Positions 53,551 to 64,000 of a stretch of DNA of 64,000 nt are shown piece by piece. The DNA comes from Flavobacterium succinicans (GTDB lineage Bacteria; Bacteroidota; Bacteroidia; Flavobacteriales; Flavobacteriaceae), in NCBI RefSeq assembly GCF_001662485.1, contig NZ_JMTM01000070.1, positions 124,001 to 188,000 of the forward strand, in the 5' to 3' direction. The position numbers were made by a program, and so were the translations under genes. The notes beneath the pieces are model-generated. The model worked only from the letters and a program-made list of their open reading frames with translations. It did not search any database and was not told where the DNA came from. Numbering within the stretch: position 1 is the first letter of the stretch; each line of letters opens with the position of its first letter.

Positions 53551-53611
53551 TAAAGATCAAAATTCCTTAGTCATTATTTAAGAAGAATTTTAAATTTTAA
53601 AATAAAAAAAT

Positions 53612-54841
53612 ATGCTGTACTACTTATTTGAATATTTAAACAAAACAATGGATATTCCTGGAACAGGAGTTTTTCAGTACATCACTTTTAGATCTGCATT
53701 GGCCTTCATGTTGTCTTTATTGCTTTCTACGATTTATGGAAAACGAATTATTGGTTTTTTAAGAAGGCAACAAGTAGGTGAAACGGTTCGTGAGTTGGGA
53801 CTTGCGGGTCAAAATGAAAAAGCAGGTACGCCAACAATGGGAGGTCTTATCATTATTTTTGCGACGTTGGTACCTGTTCTTTTATTTGCTAGACTTCAAA
53901 ATATATACATCGTTTTGCTTATTGTGACCACTTTATGGATGGGAATCATTGGTTTTGTAGATGATTATATCAAAATTTTCAAAAAAGATAAACAAGGTCT
54001 AAAAGGGATTTTTAAAGTATTTGGTCAAGTAGGTTTAGGATTAATTGTAGGTTCTGTACTTTATTTTAGTCCTGCTGTGACAGTTAGAACAGATACCGGA
54101 AAAACGGATATTTTTAAATCGGCTACGCAAACTGTGATTCTTCCTGCGCCAATTGAGGAAAAATCTACAGCTACGACAATTCCTTTTTTTAAGAATAATG
54201 AATTTGATTATGCTGAGTTGTTGGCCTGGACCGGTGAGGGTTACGAAAAATGGGCTTGGTTAATCTTTATTCCGGTTGTGATTTTTATCATTACGGCGGT
54301 TTCGAATGGTGCCAATTTAACAGACGGAATTGATGGTTTAGCCGCAGGAACGTCGGCTGTGTCTGTTTTTGCTCTCGGGATTTTCACATTCGTTTCTGGT
54401 AACATTATTTTTTCGAATTATCTCAACATCATGTATATCCCGCATTCTGGAGAAATGACGGTTTTTATCTTTGCTTTTGCGGGAGCGCTCATAGGTTTTC
54501 TTTGGTACAATTCCTATCCTGCTTCAGTATTTATGGGAGATACGGGAAGTTTAACCATCGGAGGAATTATTGCTGTTTTGGCCATTGCGGTTAGAAAAGA
54601 AATGTTGATTCCATTGTTATGTGGAATCTTTTTAGTAGAGAATTTTTCAGTCGTGTTGCAAGTAGCTTACTTTAAATATACCAAAAAACGATTTGGCGAA
54701 GGAAGAAGGATTTTTCTAATGTCGCCTTTGCATCATCATTATCAAAAGAAAGGCTATCATGAAAGTAAAATAGTCACTCGTTTCTGGATTGTCGCTATTA
54801 TGTTAGCAATTTTATCTATCGTAACACTAAAATTAAGATAA
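53612..54841 (+). CDS. mraY: Phospho-MurNAc-pentapeptide transferase MraY
   Basis: 409 residues with about ten membrane segments. Catalytic motifs [19 protein letters not shown] (DDxxK) and [15 protein letters not shown], and the histidine-rich [13 protein letters not shown]. Compared with E. coli (360 residues) it carries a polar insert of about 45 residues (around 165-210: [12 protein letters not shown] to FDYAELLAW), which I believe is common to Bacteroidota MraY. Makes lipid I. murF does not precede it here as it does in E. coli. Confidence 0.96.
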   Translation: MLYYLFEYLNKTMDIPGTGVFQYITFRSALAFMLSLLLSTIYGKRIIGFLRRQQVGETVRELGLAGQNEKAGTPTMGGLIIIFATLVPVLLFARLQNIYIVLLIVTTLWMGIIGFVDDYIKIFKKDKQGLKGIFKVFGQVGLGLIVGSVLYFSPAVTVRTDTGKTDIFKSATQTVILPAPIEEKSTATTIPFFKNNEFDYAELLAWTGEGYEKWAWLIFIPVVIFIITAVSNGANLTDGIDGLAAGTSAVSVFALGIFTFVSGNIIFSNYLNIMYIPHSGEMTVFIFAFAGALIGFLWYNSYPASVFMGDTGSLTIGGIIAVLAIAVRKEMLIPLLCGIFLVENFSVVLQVAYFKYTKKRFGEGRRIFLMSPLHHHYQKKGYHESKIVTRFWIVAIMLAILSIVTLKLR

Positions 54842-54842
54842 C

Positions 54843-56174
54843 ATGAGACTAGTTGTTTTAGGTGGTGGCGAAAGCGGTGTTGGAACCGCTATTTTAGGAA
54901 AGAAGCAAGGGTATGAGGTTTTTGTTTCTGATTTCGGAAAAATAAAGCAAAATTATAAAGACGTTCTTAATCAATATGAAATTCCATGGGAAGAGGAGCA
55001 ACACACTGAGGATTTAATTTTAAATGCCACAGTGGTGATGAAAAGTCCCGGTATTCCAGACAAAGCGCCAATGGTAAAGAAATTGGTAGAGAAAGGAATA
55101 GCTGTTGTATCTGAAATTGAATTTACAGCTCCTTTTACCAAAGCAATTACTATAGGGATTACAGGAAGCAATGGGAAAACGACTACCACTATGCTTACTT
55201 ATCATCTGCTCAAAAGTGCAGGTTTGAATGTGGCTTTGGGAGGAAATATTGGAAAGAGTTTTGCTTGGCAAGTAGCAGAGCACGATTATGATGTTTATGT
55301 CTTAGAATTAAGCAGTTTTCAATTGGATGGAATTATCAATTACAAGCCACATATTGCAATTCTAACGAATATTAGCCCAGATCATTTGGATCGATACGAA
55401 TACAAATACGAAAATTATATCGCTTCTAAGTTTCGTATTACCATGAATCAAACCGAATCTGATTATTTGATTTATGATGCAGACGATGAAGCAACGCAAG
55501 AATGGTTAAAATATAATACAACAAAAGCACAATTACTCCCTTTTTCTATTTCTCAAACACTGGATTTAGGAGCATTTTTAAAAAACAATACTATGGAAGT
55601 TAAAATGAATCAAGAAGAATTTTCAATGGAGACCGAGTACATTGCATTAGAAGGAAAACATAATATGAAGAACGCAATGGCAGCAACATCTGTAGCAAAG
55701 TTGATGCAAATTCGAAATGCCACCATTCGTGAAAGTTTATCGAATTTTCAAGGTGTAGAACATCGATTAGAAAAAGTTTTGAAAATTCAAAATGTACAAT
55801 ATATCAATGATTCAAAAGCAACCAATGTTAATGCTACCTATTTTGCTTTAGAAAGCATGAATGTCCCAACGGTATGGATTGTTGGAGGCGTAGACAAAGG
55901 GAATGATTACAATGAATTAATGTCTTTGGTACGAGAAAAAGTAAAAGCAATTATATGTTTAGGTATTGATAATTCCAAAATTATTGCTGCTTTCGGTAAT
56001 GTTGTTGACGATTTAATTGAGGTAAACACCATGAATGATGCTGTTAGAATGGCACAACGTTACACAGAAAAAGGAGATGCTGTACTATTGTCGCCAGCTT
56101 GCGCAAGTTTTGATTTATTCGAAAACTATGAAGATCGTGGTCGCCAATTCAAACAAGCAGTTTATAATTTGTAA
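54843..56174 (+). CDS. murD: UDP-MurNAc-L-alanine:D-glutamate ligase MurD
   Basis: 443 residues. N-terminal Rossmann VVLGGGESGVGTAIL, ATP loop GITGSNGKTTTTML (about 106), LSSFQLDGI, LTNISPDHLDRYEY and SPACASFDLFENYEDRGRQF, all MurD signatures. Adds D-Glu to UDP-MurNAc-L-Ala. One base after the mraY stop. Confidence 0.96.
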   Translation: MRLVVLGGGESGVGTAILGKKQGYEVFVSDFGKIKQNYKDVLNQYEIPWEEEQHTEDLILNATVVMKSPGIPDKAPMVKKLVEKGIAVVSEIEFTAPFTKAITIGITGSNGKTTTTMLTYHLLKSAGLNVALGGNIGKSFAWQVAEHDYDVYVLELSSFQLDGIINYKPHIAILTNISPDHLDRYEYKYENYIASKFRITMNQTESDYLIYDADDEATQEWLKYNTTKAQLLPFSISQTLDLGAFLKNNTMEVKMNQEEFSMETEYIALEGKHNMKNAMAATSVAKLMQIRNATIRESLSNFQGVEHRLEKVLKIQNVQYINDSKATNVNATYFALESMNVPTVWIVGGVDKGNDYNELMSLVREKVKAIICLGIDNSKIIAAFGNVVDDLIEVNTMNDAVRMAQRYTEKGDAVLLSPACASFDLFENYEDRGRQFKQAVYNL

Positions 56175-56205
56175 GTACATAAATCACTAAATTAAAATTT
56201 AAATA

Positions 56206-57495
56206 ATGAAGGAACTAGTAAACAAGTTAAAAGGAGATAGAGTAATATGGTCATTCGTGGCTTTATTGGCTTTGTTTTCGTTTATGCCTGTTTTTAGTGC
56301 CAGTAGTAATTTGGCTTATATTGGTCTGGGCAAAGGAAATACGTTAGGGTATTTGTTGAAACATCTCGCTCATATTGGTATTGGTTTTTTAATTATTTAC
56401 TGGGTTCACAAAGTTCCTTACTTGTATTTTAGAGCCATTTCAAAAGCGGCATTGCCCGTTGTTTGGATCATGTTGGCGTATGCTTTAATCAAAGGAACGG
56501 TCATCGCTGGAGCTAATGCGAGTCGATGGATTCAAATTCCTTTTATCAAAATTACCTTTCAGCCATCTACCATGGCGGCTATTGTTTTGTTTGTATTTGT
56601 AGCTCGTTATTTATCCAAAAAAAGAGAAACACCAGTAGATTTTAAATCTTCTTTAATCGAATTGTGGTTGCCTGTTTTTGTCACGTTAATCTTTATTTTG
56701 CCGTCTAACTTTTCTACCACCGCCTTAATTTTTTCGATGGTATTGATGTTAGTGTTTATTGGAAAATATCCATTAAAATATATTGGTTTTATAATTGGTT
56801 CGGGCATAGTAATGCTTATGTTTTTTGTGCTAATAGCAAAAGCATTTCCAGAGTCTAGATTCTTTAGTAGAGTAGGTACTTGGGAAAACCGTATTGAACG
56901 ATTTACCTCAGATAAGGCTGACGAAGACAATTATCAAATCGAAAAAGCTAAAACCGCTATTGCCTCTGGTGGACTCTATGGTTTAGGACCAGGCAAAAGT
57001 GTACAGAAAAATTTTCTACCTCAATCCTCCTCTGATTTTATCTTTGCCATTATAGTAGAAGAGTGGGGATTGATAGGTGGTTTATCTGTTCTTGGTTTGT
57101 ATTTATTACTAATGTTTCGTTTTGTAATTGCATCCCATAAAGCCAACACTTTGTTTGGTAAATTAATTGTAATTGCCCTTGGTTTTCCAATGATTTTTCA
57201 AGCGATGATTAATATGGCTGTTGCGGTAGAATTATTGCCAGTTACAGGACAAACCTTGCCTTTGATAAGTAGTGGAGGAAGCTCCATATGGATGACTTGT
57301 TTTTCTCTTGGTGTAATTTTGAGTGTGACCAAAAAGGAAGAGGAAATTGCTCAAGAATTAAAAGAGAAACAAATTCGAGAAGAGGCATTGCAAAAACTGA
57401 TTGATGCCCAACTCGAATCAGATGCTCAAGAAATGGAAGAAGAATATTCTATAGAAGATCAAACCAACCCAATGAATGCGGTACTTAACCGATAG
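56206..57495 (+). CDS. ftsW: Septal peptidoglycan polymerase FtsW
   Basis: 429 residues with ten membrane segments of the SEDS family. [12 protein letters not shown] (conserved RW), [35 protein letters not shown] and [19 protein letters not shown] are SEDS signatures. It polymerises glycan strands with FtsI. The C-terminus ends in a long charged cytoplasmic tail ([20 protein letters not shown]) of about 60 residues, longer than in E. coli. Confidence 0.95.
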   Translation: MKELVNKLKGDRVIWSFVALLALFSFMPVFSASSNLAYIGLGKGNTLGYLLKHLAHIGIGFLIIYWVHKVPYLYFRAISKAALPVVWIMLAYALIKGTVIAGANASRWIQIPFIKITFQPSTMAAIVLFVFVARYLSKKRETPVDFKSSLIELWLPVFVTLIFILPSNFSTTALIFSMVLMLVFIGKYPLKYIGFIIGSGIVMLMFFVLIAKAFPESRFFSRVGTWENRIERFTSDKADEDNYQIEKAKTAIASGGLYGLGPGKSVQKNFLPQSSSDFIFAIIVEEWGLIGGLSVLGLYLLLMFRFVIASHKANTLFGKLIVIALGFPMIFQAMINMAVAVELLPVTGQTLPLISSGGSSIWMTCFSLGVILSVTKKEEEIAQELKEKQIREEALQKLIDAQLESDAQEMEEEYSIEDQTNPMNAVLNR

Positions 57496-57539
57496 TATCT
57501 GATAGTAGTAAATTGTTTATTTGTTCTAAATTTTTTAAG

Positions 57540-58631
57540 ATGTCAAAATTAAAATTCATATTGTGTGGTGGAGGTACTGGTGGTCATATCTATCCAGCAA
57601 TTGCTATTGCAAATGAGCTAAAGAAGCGATTTCCTCAAGCGGAGTTTCTATTTGTAGGAGCCAAAGACAAAATGGAGATGCAAAAAGTTCCTCAAGCGGG
57701 TTATACTATAAAAGGACTTTGGATAGCAGGTTTGCAAAGAAAATTGACGCTTCAAAATGCATTATTCCCATTTAAATTGTTAAGCAGTTTATGGGAATCT
57801 AGAAAAATCCTTAAAAACTTCAAGCCTGATGTAGTTATAGGTACAGGTGGATTTGCAAGTGGTCCACTCTTGAATGTGGCAAATAGTTTAAGCATTCCTA
57901 CGTTGATTCAAGAACAAAATTCGTATCCTGGGATAACCAATAAATTATTAAGTAAAAAAGCCGCAAGAATTTGTGTGGCTTATGAAAATTTAGAACGATT
58001 TTTTCCTAAAGAGAAAATGATTTTAACAGGTAATCCTGTTCGTCAAGATTTAATTGATGTTTCTAGTAAAAGAGAAGAAGCTACAGCTTTTTTTAAGCTA
58101 GATCCAAAGAAAAAAACACTTTTGGTTTTAGGAGGAAGTTTAGGTGCGAGAAGAATCAACCAATTAATTGAAAAAGAATTGCAAGGTCTTTTGTCGCAAA
58201 AAGTTCAGATTATTTGGCAATGCGGAAAATTGTATTTAGATGATTATTCGAAATACAATTCCGAACAAGTGCAAGTAGTTGCTTTTATTGAGCGAATGGA
58301 TTTGGTCTATGCGGCAGCCGATGTAGTTATTTCTAGAGCTGGAGCTTCATCGGTTTCTGAATTATGTATAGTTGGGAAACCAGTGATTTTTATTCCTTCT
58401 CCAAATGTAGCAGAAGATCATCAAACTAAAAATGCGCAAGCTATTGTAGATAAAAAAGGAGCAATTATGATCAAAGAAGCTGCTTTAGAAGATGAATTTA
58501 GTTTAGTACTGGAGGCTTTGTTAAAAGATGAAGGGAAACAACAACTCTTGGGGGACAACATAAAAAAATTGGCTTTGCCTCAAGCGACGGTACAAATCGT
58601 TGATGAAATTGAAAAGTTATTGAAAAAATAG
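57540..58631 (+). CDS. murG: Lipid II synthase MurG
   Basis: 363 residues from the ATG at 57540 ([19 protein letters not shown]); an upstream in-frame start at 57513 is possible but adds an atypical leader. Glycine-rich GGGTGGH, second loop [12 protein letters not shown], and the UDP-GlcNAc site [20 protein letters not shown]. Adds GlcNAc to lipid I at the inner membrane. Confidence 0.96.
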   Translation: MSKLKFILCGGGTGGHIYPAIAIANELKKRFPQAEFLFVGAKDKMEMQKVPQAGYTIKGLWIAGLQRKLTLQNALFPFKLLSSLWESRKILKNFKPDVVIGTGGFASGPLLNVANSLSIPTLIQEQNSYPGITNKLLSKKAARICVAYENLERFFPKEKMILTGNPVRQDLIDVSSKREEATAFFKLDPKKKTLLVLGGSLGARRINQLIEKELQGLLSQKVQIIWQCGKLYLDDYSKYNSEQVQVVAFIERMDLVYAAADVVISRAGASSVSELCIVGKPVIFIPSPNVAEDHQTKNAQAIVDKKGAIMIKEAALEDEFSLVLEALLKDEGKQQLLGDNIKKLALPQATVQIVDEIEKLLKK

Positions 58632-58664
58632 AGATACTATTTTGTTAATTTTTAAAATCGAAAA

Positions 58665-60014
58665 ATGAACTTAAATCAAATACATAACGTCTATTTTGTT
58701 GGCATTGGAGGCATCGGAATGAGTGCTTTGGCTCGTTATTTCAAAAATATTGGAAAACAAGTGTGCGGCTACGATAAAACACCATCGATGTTGACAAACG
58801 AACTTGTCGAAAGTGGAATTGACATTCATTTTGAAGATAATGTAGCTTTAATTCCTGCTAGTTTTAAACCTGAGAATACTTTGGTAATTATCACCCCAGC
58901 AGTTCCAATATCGCATTTGGAATGGAATTATTTCTTGGCCCAAAATTATGAAGTAAAGAAACGCGCCGAAGTACTTGGAATTATTACTAAAGATACTTTT
59001 AGTTTTGCCGTAGCAGGAACACACGGAAAAACAACAACCTCTAGTATTTTAGGGCATATTTTGTTTGAAAGTGGCGCTGATGTTACAGCCTTTATAGGAG
59101 GAATTGTCGAAAATTACAACTCTAATTTAATCGGCATGGGCAAAACAGTTACAGTGGTCGAAGCAGATGAATTCGATCGTTCTTTTTTGCATTTGCATCC
59201 TAATATTGCTTGTGTGACTTCAATGGATGCAGACCATTTAGATATTTATGGAACCAGTGAGGCTATTGAGGCATCGTTTGTCGAATTTGCTGAAAAAGTT
59301 GAAGATAAAAACAAGTTGTTTGTAGCTCATGGACTTCCATTAGAAGGATTGGTTTGCGCTATTGATCAAGACGCACAATTCAAAGCGTATAATGTAAGAG
59401 TGGAGGAGGCAAGTTATGTGTTTGATGTACAAACTCCTACAGAAACAATTTCTAATTTACGTTTTGGTTTACCAGGAAGACATAATTTAATGAATGCGTT
59501 GATGGCACTGGCAATGGCTAAAACTTACGGCACCCCAACTGAAGCAATTGCTAGTGCTTTATCGACATTTAGAGGAATCAGAAGACGTTTTTCTTATCAA
59601 ATAAAACGTTCGGATTTGGTGTATATTGACGACTACGCACATCACCCTACAGAAATTAATGCGGTGCATCAAGCCGTTAGAGAGTTGTATCCGAATCAAA
59701 AAGTATTGGCTGTTTTTCAACCGCATTTGTTTAGTAGAACTAAAGATTTTGCTGATGATTTTGCAGCTTCCTTATCTAATTTTGACGAAGTCTTATTGCT
59801 GGATATTTATCCCGCTCGTGAATTGCCAATGGAAGGTGTAACTTCTCAATGGCTTATGGATAAAATGACTAATAGTGATAAAAAATTGGTAGAAAAAGAC
59901 CAATTAATAGCTTCAATTCAATCTTCAAATGCAACGGTTATTGTGACTATTGGTGCTGGGGATTTAGGTGAAATGGTACCATCAATAAAAAAAGCGCTAG
60001 ATGAAACGGTTTAA
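58665..60014 (+). CDS. murC: UDP-MurNAc:L-alanine ligase MurC
   Basis: 449 residues. N-terminal VYFVGIGGIGMSALARYF, ATP loop AGTHGKTTTSS (about 117), TSMDADHLDIYGT and YIDDYAHHPTEINAV. Catalyses the first amino-acid addition of the Mur ligases. Its 3' end overlaps ftsQ by 14 bp. Confidence 0.96.
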   Translation: MNLNQIHNVYFVGIGGIGMSALARYFKNIGKQVCGYDKTPSMLTNELVESGIDIHFEDNVALIPASFKPENTLVIITPAVPISHLEWNYFLAQNYEVKKRAEVLGIITKDTFSFAVAGTHGKTTTSSILGHILFESGADVTAFIGGIVENYNSNLIGMGKTVTVVEADEFDRSFLHLHPNIACVTSMDADHLDIYGTSEAIEASFVEFAEKVEDKNKLFVAHGLPLEGLVCAIDQDAQFKAYNVRVEEASYVFDVQTPTETISNLRFGLPGRHNLMNALMALAMAKTYGTPTEAIASALSTFRGIRRRFSYQIKRSDLVYIDDYAHHPTEINAVHQAVRELYPNQKVLAVFQPHLFSRTKDFADDFAASLSNFDEVLLLDIYPARELPMEGVTSQWLMDKMTNSDKKLVEKDQLIASIQSSNATVIVTIGAGDLGEMVPSIKKALDETV

Positions 60015-60723
60015 TTGGGCATCCCTTCGTTTATTGTTAATGTTTGGCATGGTGATTTTTTTATATTCTTTCACTGGAAAAAGAAATTTGAATCGAAAAA
60101 TTACCAAAGCTGAAGTTGTTTTTGTTGGAGAAAATCAACTATTCGTCAAACAAAAAGCGGTTAATAAATTGTTGATAGAAAATAGAGCAGACCCCAAAAC
60201 TATTGCTAGAGATGCCTTAGATTTGAATAAACTCGAGAAAACCATCGATTCACACCCAATGATTGACAAGTCAGAAGTGTCTGTGAGTGTTGACGGTGTT
60301 CTTAAAGCTGTAGTAAAACAAAAGACGCCAATTGCAAGAATTAGTGATGAGGGTGTGTCTTTTTATATTGATTATAAGGGGAATAAAATGCCTTTGTCTA
60401 GCAATTATACAGCGAGAGTTCTTCTTGTTTCGGGGGAAATAAACGATAAAAATAAGGAAAAATTTGCCAAGTTATTTCGTGTAATTTACGACGATGTTTT
60501 TTTGAAAAAAAACATCATTGGAATACAAGTTATGCCAAATGGTGGCGTTTTGTTGCTGAATAGAAACTACAATTTTAAAATTGATTTTGGACAGTTGATA
60601 AATGTGGAACAGAAATTCAAAAATTATAAAGCGTTTTTTCAAAAAGTAGTTTTAGACAGTTCAATCACAAAATACAAAAAGATTGATCTTCGATTTGCGG
60701 AACAAGTAGTGTGTACTAAATAA
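60001..60723 (+). CDS. ftsQ: Cell division protein FtsQ
   Basis: 240 residues. Short cytoplasmic N-terminus, one membrane helix (LRLLLMFGMVIFLYSF, about 10-25), then a POTRA-like region (ITKAEVVFVGENQLFVKQ, HPMIDKSEVSVSVDGVLKAV) and a beta domain. Shorter than enterobacterial FtsQ (276) but correct in topology and position between murC and ftsA. Confidence 0.88.
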   Translation: MKRFNWASLRLLLMFGMVIFLYSFTGKRNLNRKITKAEVVFVGENQLFVKQKAVNKLLIENRADPKTIARDALDLNKLEKTIDSHPMIDKSEVSVSVDGVLKAVVKQKTPIARISDEGVSFYIDYKGNKMPLSSNYTARVLLVSGEINDKNKEKFAKLFRVIYDDVFLKKNIIGIQVMPNGGVLLLNRNYNFKIDFGQLINVEQKFKNYKAFFQKVVLDSSITKYKKIDLRFAEQVVCTK

Positions 60724-60729
60724 TAGAAA

Positions 60730-62127
60730 ATGGAAAAAGAGAATATTGCGGTAGGTCTAGATATTGGAACAACCAAGATAGTTGCCATGATTGGCAAAAA
60801 AAATGAATACGGGAAATTAGAAATTTTGGGTGTTGGAAAATCCAAAAGCTTAGGTGTGGCTAGAGGTGTTGTAAACAACATTACTCAAACCATTCAATCT
60901 ATTCAACAAGCTATTTTTGAAGCAGAAAATAATTCAGGTTATAAAATTAAAGATGTAGTTGTTGGTATTGCGGGTCAACACATTCGAAGCATTCAACACA
61001 GCGATTATATCAGCCGAAATAATCCAGAAGAAGTAATTGGTGATTGTGATATTGATTTATTGATTAGTCAAGTACATAAGTTGGCCATGTTACCTGGTGA
61101 GGAAATTATACACGTTCTTCCACAAGAGTTTAAAATTGATGGACAATCTGATATCAAAGAGCCTGTTGGGATGTACGGAGGAAGATTAGAAAGTAGTTTT
61201 CATATCGTAGTAGGTCAAGCTTCATCGATAAGAAACGTAGGAAGATGCATCCAGAGTTCAGGAATTGAGTTGTCTGGTTTGACTTTAGAACCTTTGGCTT
61301 CTTCTGATGCGGTTTTGAGCCAAGAAGAAAAAGAAGCAGGAGTCGCCCTGATTGATATTGGGGGTGGAACTACAGATTTGGCTATTTTCAAAGATGGTAT
61401 CATCAGACATACAGCGGTAATTCCTTTTGGAGGAAATGTGATTACCGATGATATTAAAGAAGGATGTTCTATTGTAGAAAAACAAGCCGAATTGTTAAAA
61501 GTAAAATTTGGTTCCGCTTGGCCAGGGGAAAATAAAGACAATGAAATTGTTTCTATCCCAGGAATCAGAGGTAGGGAACCTAAAGAGATTTCTTTGAAAA
61601 ATTTATCTAAAATTATCCACGCAAGAGTCGTAGAAATTATTGAACAAGTTTTTGCAGAAATCAAATTATATGGTCACGAAGATCCTCGTAAAAAACTAAT
61701 CGCAGGAATTGTTTTAACAGGTGGAGGCGCCCAATTAAAACATATTAAGCAATTAGTGGAATATATCACAGGAATCGATACCAGAATTGGTTATCCAAAT
61801 GAGCATTTGGCAGGTAATTCTGATGAAGAAATTTCAAGTCCATTGTATGCTACTGCGGTAGGTTTGGTAATGAACAGTATTGAGAAAAAAACACAAAGCG
61901 CTATCAAAATTGAGAAAAGTCCTGTAATAGAAAGGACACCTTATTATAGAGAACGCGTGGTTGAAACAGCACCACTACCTGAAATCGAAAAACCGGTAGT
62001 AGTAGATTTAGAGGTAAAAGAAGAAAGACACGTGCCAAGTGCAGAGTCTACAGAAACTAAAATAAGACGATCTTTTCTAGACAAATATGTAGACAAGATC
62101 AAAGAATTTTTAGATAACGCAGAATAA
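60730..62127 (+). CDS. ftsA: Cell division protein FtsA
   Basis: 465 residues, actin fold. Phosphate loops GLDIGTTKIVAMIG and ALIDIGGGTTDLAIF, adenosine motif IVLTGGGAQLKHIKQ. The C-terminus ends SFLDKYVDKIKEFLDNAE, the amphipathic membrane-targeting helix. Between core and tail lies a variable linker of about 70 residues (VIERTPYYRERVVETAPLP). Tethers FtsZ to the membrane. Confidence 0.96.
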   Translation: MEKENIAVGLDIGTTKIVAMIGKKNEYGKLEILGVGKSKSLGVARGVVNNITQTIQSIQQAIFEAENNSGYKIKDVVVGIAGQHIRSIQHSDYISRNNPEEVIGDCDIDLLISQVHKLAMLPGEEIIHVLPQEFKIDGQSDIKEPVGMYGGRLESSFHIVVGQASSIRNVGRCIQSSGIELSGLTLEPLASSDAVLSQEEKEAGVALIDIGGGTTDLAIFKDGIIRHTAVIPFGGNVITDDIKEGCSIVEKQAELLKVKFGSAWPGENKDNEIVSIPGIRGREPKEISLKNLSKIIHARVVEIIEQVFAEIKLYGHEDPRKKLIAGIVLTGGGAQLKHIKQLVEYITGIDTRIGYPNEHLAGNSDEEISSPLYATAVGLVMNSIEKKTQSAIKIEKSPVIERTPYYRERVVETAPLPEIEKPVVVDLEVKEERHVPSAESTETKIRRSFLDKYVDKIKEFLDNAE

Positions 62128-62203
62128 ATAATAAAATAAATGCCCTTTTTGTCCCAGCCTAAAGAGCAAATAATATAAATAAGAATTTCAAAAACCCAAT
62201 AAA

Positions 62204-64000
62204 ATGACAAGCAACTCAGAATTTGGAAGCATTTCATTTGATTTACCAAAGAACCAATCAAATGTGATAAAAGTTATTGGAGTAGGTGGTGGTGGTAGTA
62301 ATGCTATTAACCATATGTTTAAGCAAGGAATTAATGGTGTTGACTTTATAGTTTGTAACACAGATTCACAAGCTTTGCAAAATAGTTCAGTACCCAACAA
62401 AATTCAATTGGGGGTAAATTTAACCGAAGGACTTGGTGCAGGTGCTAATCCTGATGTTGGACATCAATCTGCAATAGAAAGTATCGGTGATATTGAGAAA
62501 ATGTTGGACAGCAATACTAAGATGGTTTTTATTACCGCTGGTATGGGTGGAGGAACAGGAACTGGTGCAGCGCCAGTAATTGCTCAATTAGCCAAAGAAA
62601 GAGATATTTTAACGGTTGGTATCGTTACTTTACCTTTCTTGTTTGAAGGTAAAGTTCGTCAAGAACAAGCGATTATTGGTATCGAAAAGTTGCGTAAGCA
62701 AGTTGACTCTTTAATTGTTATCAATAACAACAAATTAAGAGAAGTATATGGTAATTTAGGTTTTAAAGCAGGTTTTTCTAAAGCTGATGAAGTATTAGCA
62801 ACGGCTTCAAGAGGAATTGCAGAAGTAATCACGCATCACTATACACAAAACATCGATTTAAGAGATGCTAAAACGGTATTGTATAATAGCGGGACAGCAA
62901 TTATGGGTTCTGCAACGGCTCTTGGCGAAAATAGAGCTAAAGAGGCTATTATTGCCGCATTGGATTCCCCTTTGTTAAACGATAATAAAATTACAGGTGC
63001 CAAAAACGTATTGTTGCTTATTGTTTCAGGAACCAACGAAATTACCATAGATGAAATAGGAGAAATTAACGATCATATTCAAAATGAAGCAGGCCATAAT
63101 GCTAATATCATTATGGGAGTAGGTGAAGACGAATTATTAGGAGATGCTATTTCTGTAACAATTATTGCAACTGGTTTCGACGTAGAGCAGCAAAATGAAA
63201 TCGTAAATACAGAGCCTAAGAAAATCATCCACACTTTAGAAGAAGAACAAAGAAGTGTGCATAATTTGATCAATACGCCTGTGGCCTCATTTAGTTTGAA
63301 CGAAACACCATCAGATGCTACAGCTGAACGAGTAGTGTTTGAATTGGAAGAAGAAATCGAGGAAGAAACGCCAGTTGTTTTGGAAGTGAAAAAACCGGTA
63401 ATGAACAACGACGAACTGATTGTAATGTCTGAGTTTATTAAAAATTTAGATGTTACATTTGAAATCGTGTCTCCGATTGAAGATTTTGATTTTAACATAT
63501 CGCTTCCTTCCAAAGAAGAGGTTCAAATTCCTCAAGCTACTATGGCAGAAGAGCAAAAACAAACCACCTTTACTTTTGATTTACCAGTAACTTCAAAACC
63601 AACTTTTGTCGCTCCAACGGCGCCAGTTGCAGAAGAAAAGGTGATTTTTGAATTGTCAAATGATGCCAATAATATTAATGTAGTTCAACCAATTCAATTT
63701 GTCCCTGTGACAGAGTTAACGGATAATGGTGTTATTAAATATTCATTGGAAGAGTACATGGAAGTTGAGAATGATTTTGTACAATCAAAACCACAAGCGA
63801 AACAAGAAGAAATTCCTGCAGAGCTCAATATTACCATGAAACAAGTGACTCCAGTCGAAGCTAATGAAATAGTGCCTGAGTCAGTTTCTCCAATGGATAT
63901 GACTATTGAAGAAACGCTTCGATTTAGAGCGGAAGAGAGAAGAAAAAAACTAAAAGAATTCAATTATAAGTTTCATAATAACATAACTAGAATTGATGAA
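62204..64000 (+). CDS. ftsZ: Cell division protein FtsZ (3' end beyond the window)
   Basis: At least 599 residues; the frame stays open at position 64000. Starts ATG 62204 (MTSNSEFGSISFDLPKNQSN). GTPase motifs: GVGGGGSNAI, the tubulin signature GMGGGTGTGAAP (about 113-124), and the T7 loop region NVLLLIVSGTNE. The GTPase core ends near residue 325, followed by an unusually long acidic, low-complexity tail of more than 270 residues, with EELRFRAEERRKK-like helix (residues about 570-590) before the cut. Forms the Z ring with FtsA. The ftsA-ftsZ gap is 76 bp. Confidence 0.95.
   Translation, partial: MTSNSEFGSISFDLPKNQSNVIKVIGVGGGGSNAINHMFKQGINGVDFIVCNTDSQALQNSSVPNKIQLGVNLTEGLGAGANPDVGHQSAIESIGDIEKMLDSNTKMVFITAGMGGGTGTGAAPVIAQLAKERDILTVGIVTLPFLFEGKVRQEQAIIGIEKLRKQVDSLIVINNNKLREVYGNLGFKAGFSKADEVLATASRGIAEVITHHYTQNIDLRDAKTVLYNSGTAIMGSATALGENRAKEAIIAALDSPLLNDNKITGAKNVLLLIVSGTNEITIDEIGEINDHIQNEAGHNANIIMGVGEDELLGDAISVTIIATGFDVEQQNEIVNTEPKKIIHTLEEEQRSVHNLINTPVASFSLNETPSDATAERVVFELEEEIEEETPVVLEVKKPVMNNDELIVMSEFIKNLDVTFEIVSPIEDFDFNISLPSKEEVQIPQATMAEEQKQTTFTFDLPVTSKPTFVAPTAPVAEEKVIFELSNDANNINVVQPIQFVPVTELTDNGVIKYSLEEYMEVENDFVQSKPQAKQEEIPAELNITMKQVTPVEANEIVPESVSPMDMTIEETLRFRAEERRKKLKEFNYKFHNNITRIDE

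Noticed and set aside
61215..61664. 149-codon minus-strand open frame in ftsA
   Set aside because: Antisense shadow of ftsA; no supporting features.

Overview
The window looks like a Flavobacterium-type chromosome (Flavobacteriaceae, Bacteroidota). The supporting evidence is AT-rich DNA, the gliding-motility genes gldB and gldC, a type IX secretion plug protein (DUF5103), a PASTA-tailed FtsI, and repeated matches to the Bacteroidota promoter consensus (TTTG, about 20 bp, TAnnTTTG) just upstream of genes. No rRNA, tRNA, CRISPR array, transposase or integrase was recognised.

Region 1 (1-5.2 kb) is partly eroded accessory DNA. It starts with a two-gene unit, a HEAGH-motif protein followed by an Asp/Asn hydroxylase-like 2-oxoglutarate oxygenase. 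Next come C-terminal remnants of an RtcB RNA ligase and of a divergent WYL regulator, a remnant of a Crp-type regulator 3' end, and a frameshifted polyvalent-protein kinase gene. Intact Crp/Fnr, DUF6370, DUF983 and AraC genes follow.

Region 2 (5.3-23.9 kb) is mostly housekeeping: a U32 RNA hydroxylase-like protein, an aspartate-type aminotransferase, a fatty acid desaturase, rsmG, pruA, apaG, the T9SS plug protein, an M16 peptidase, a SNF2 helicase, a methyltransferase and map. Between the methyltransferase and map sits a visibly AT-richer, translationally coupled pair: an SMC/OLD-like ATPase without a TOPRIM domain and a small protein with a PD-(D/E)XK-like signature. This is the best candidate for an undescribed (possibly defence) system.

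Region 3 (23.9-41.4 kb) opens with about 0.9 kb of five tandem 182-bp repeats. It continues with a tetR-ABC-hlyD-tolC export operon whose ABC ATPase has degenerate catalytic motifs, an LRR protein, tatA-PAP2, an O-methyltransferase, a YceI-porin-YceI cluster, rlmN, a polyprenyl synthase, and an ECF sigma/anti-sigma/outer-membrane protein operon. It ends in repeat-rich DNA.

Region 4 (41.5-48.0 kb) carries dnaG (TTG start, zinc ligands lost), a NarL-type regulator, nadE, gldB-gldC preceded by an unlisted 40-codon ORF, yihA and an alpha/beta hydrolase.

Region 5 (48.3-64.0 kb) is the division and cell-wall (dcw) cluster, transcribed as one block: mraZ, rsmH, ftsL, ftsI, murE, mraY, murD, ftsW, murG, murC, ftsQ, ftsA, ftsZ (cut by the window end). 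It lies behind three 10-bp-phased GTGGTA repeats that look like a MraZ operator. MurF and Ddl are not in the window.

A dispersed hairpin element with conserved flanks and a different stem in each copy occurs four times (10.5, 24.0, 32.2 and 40.6 kb), always between genes.
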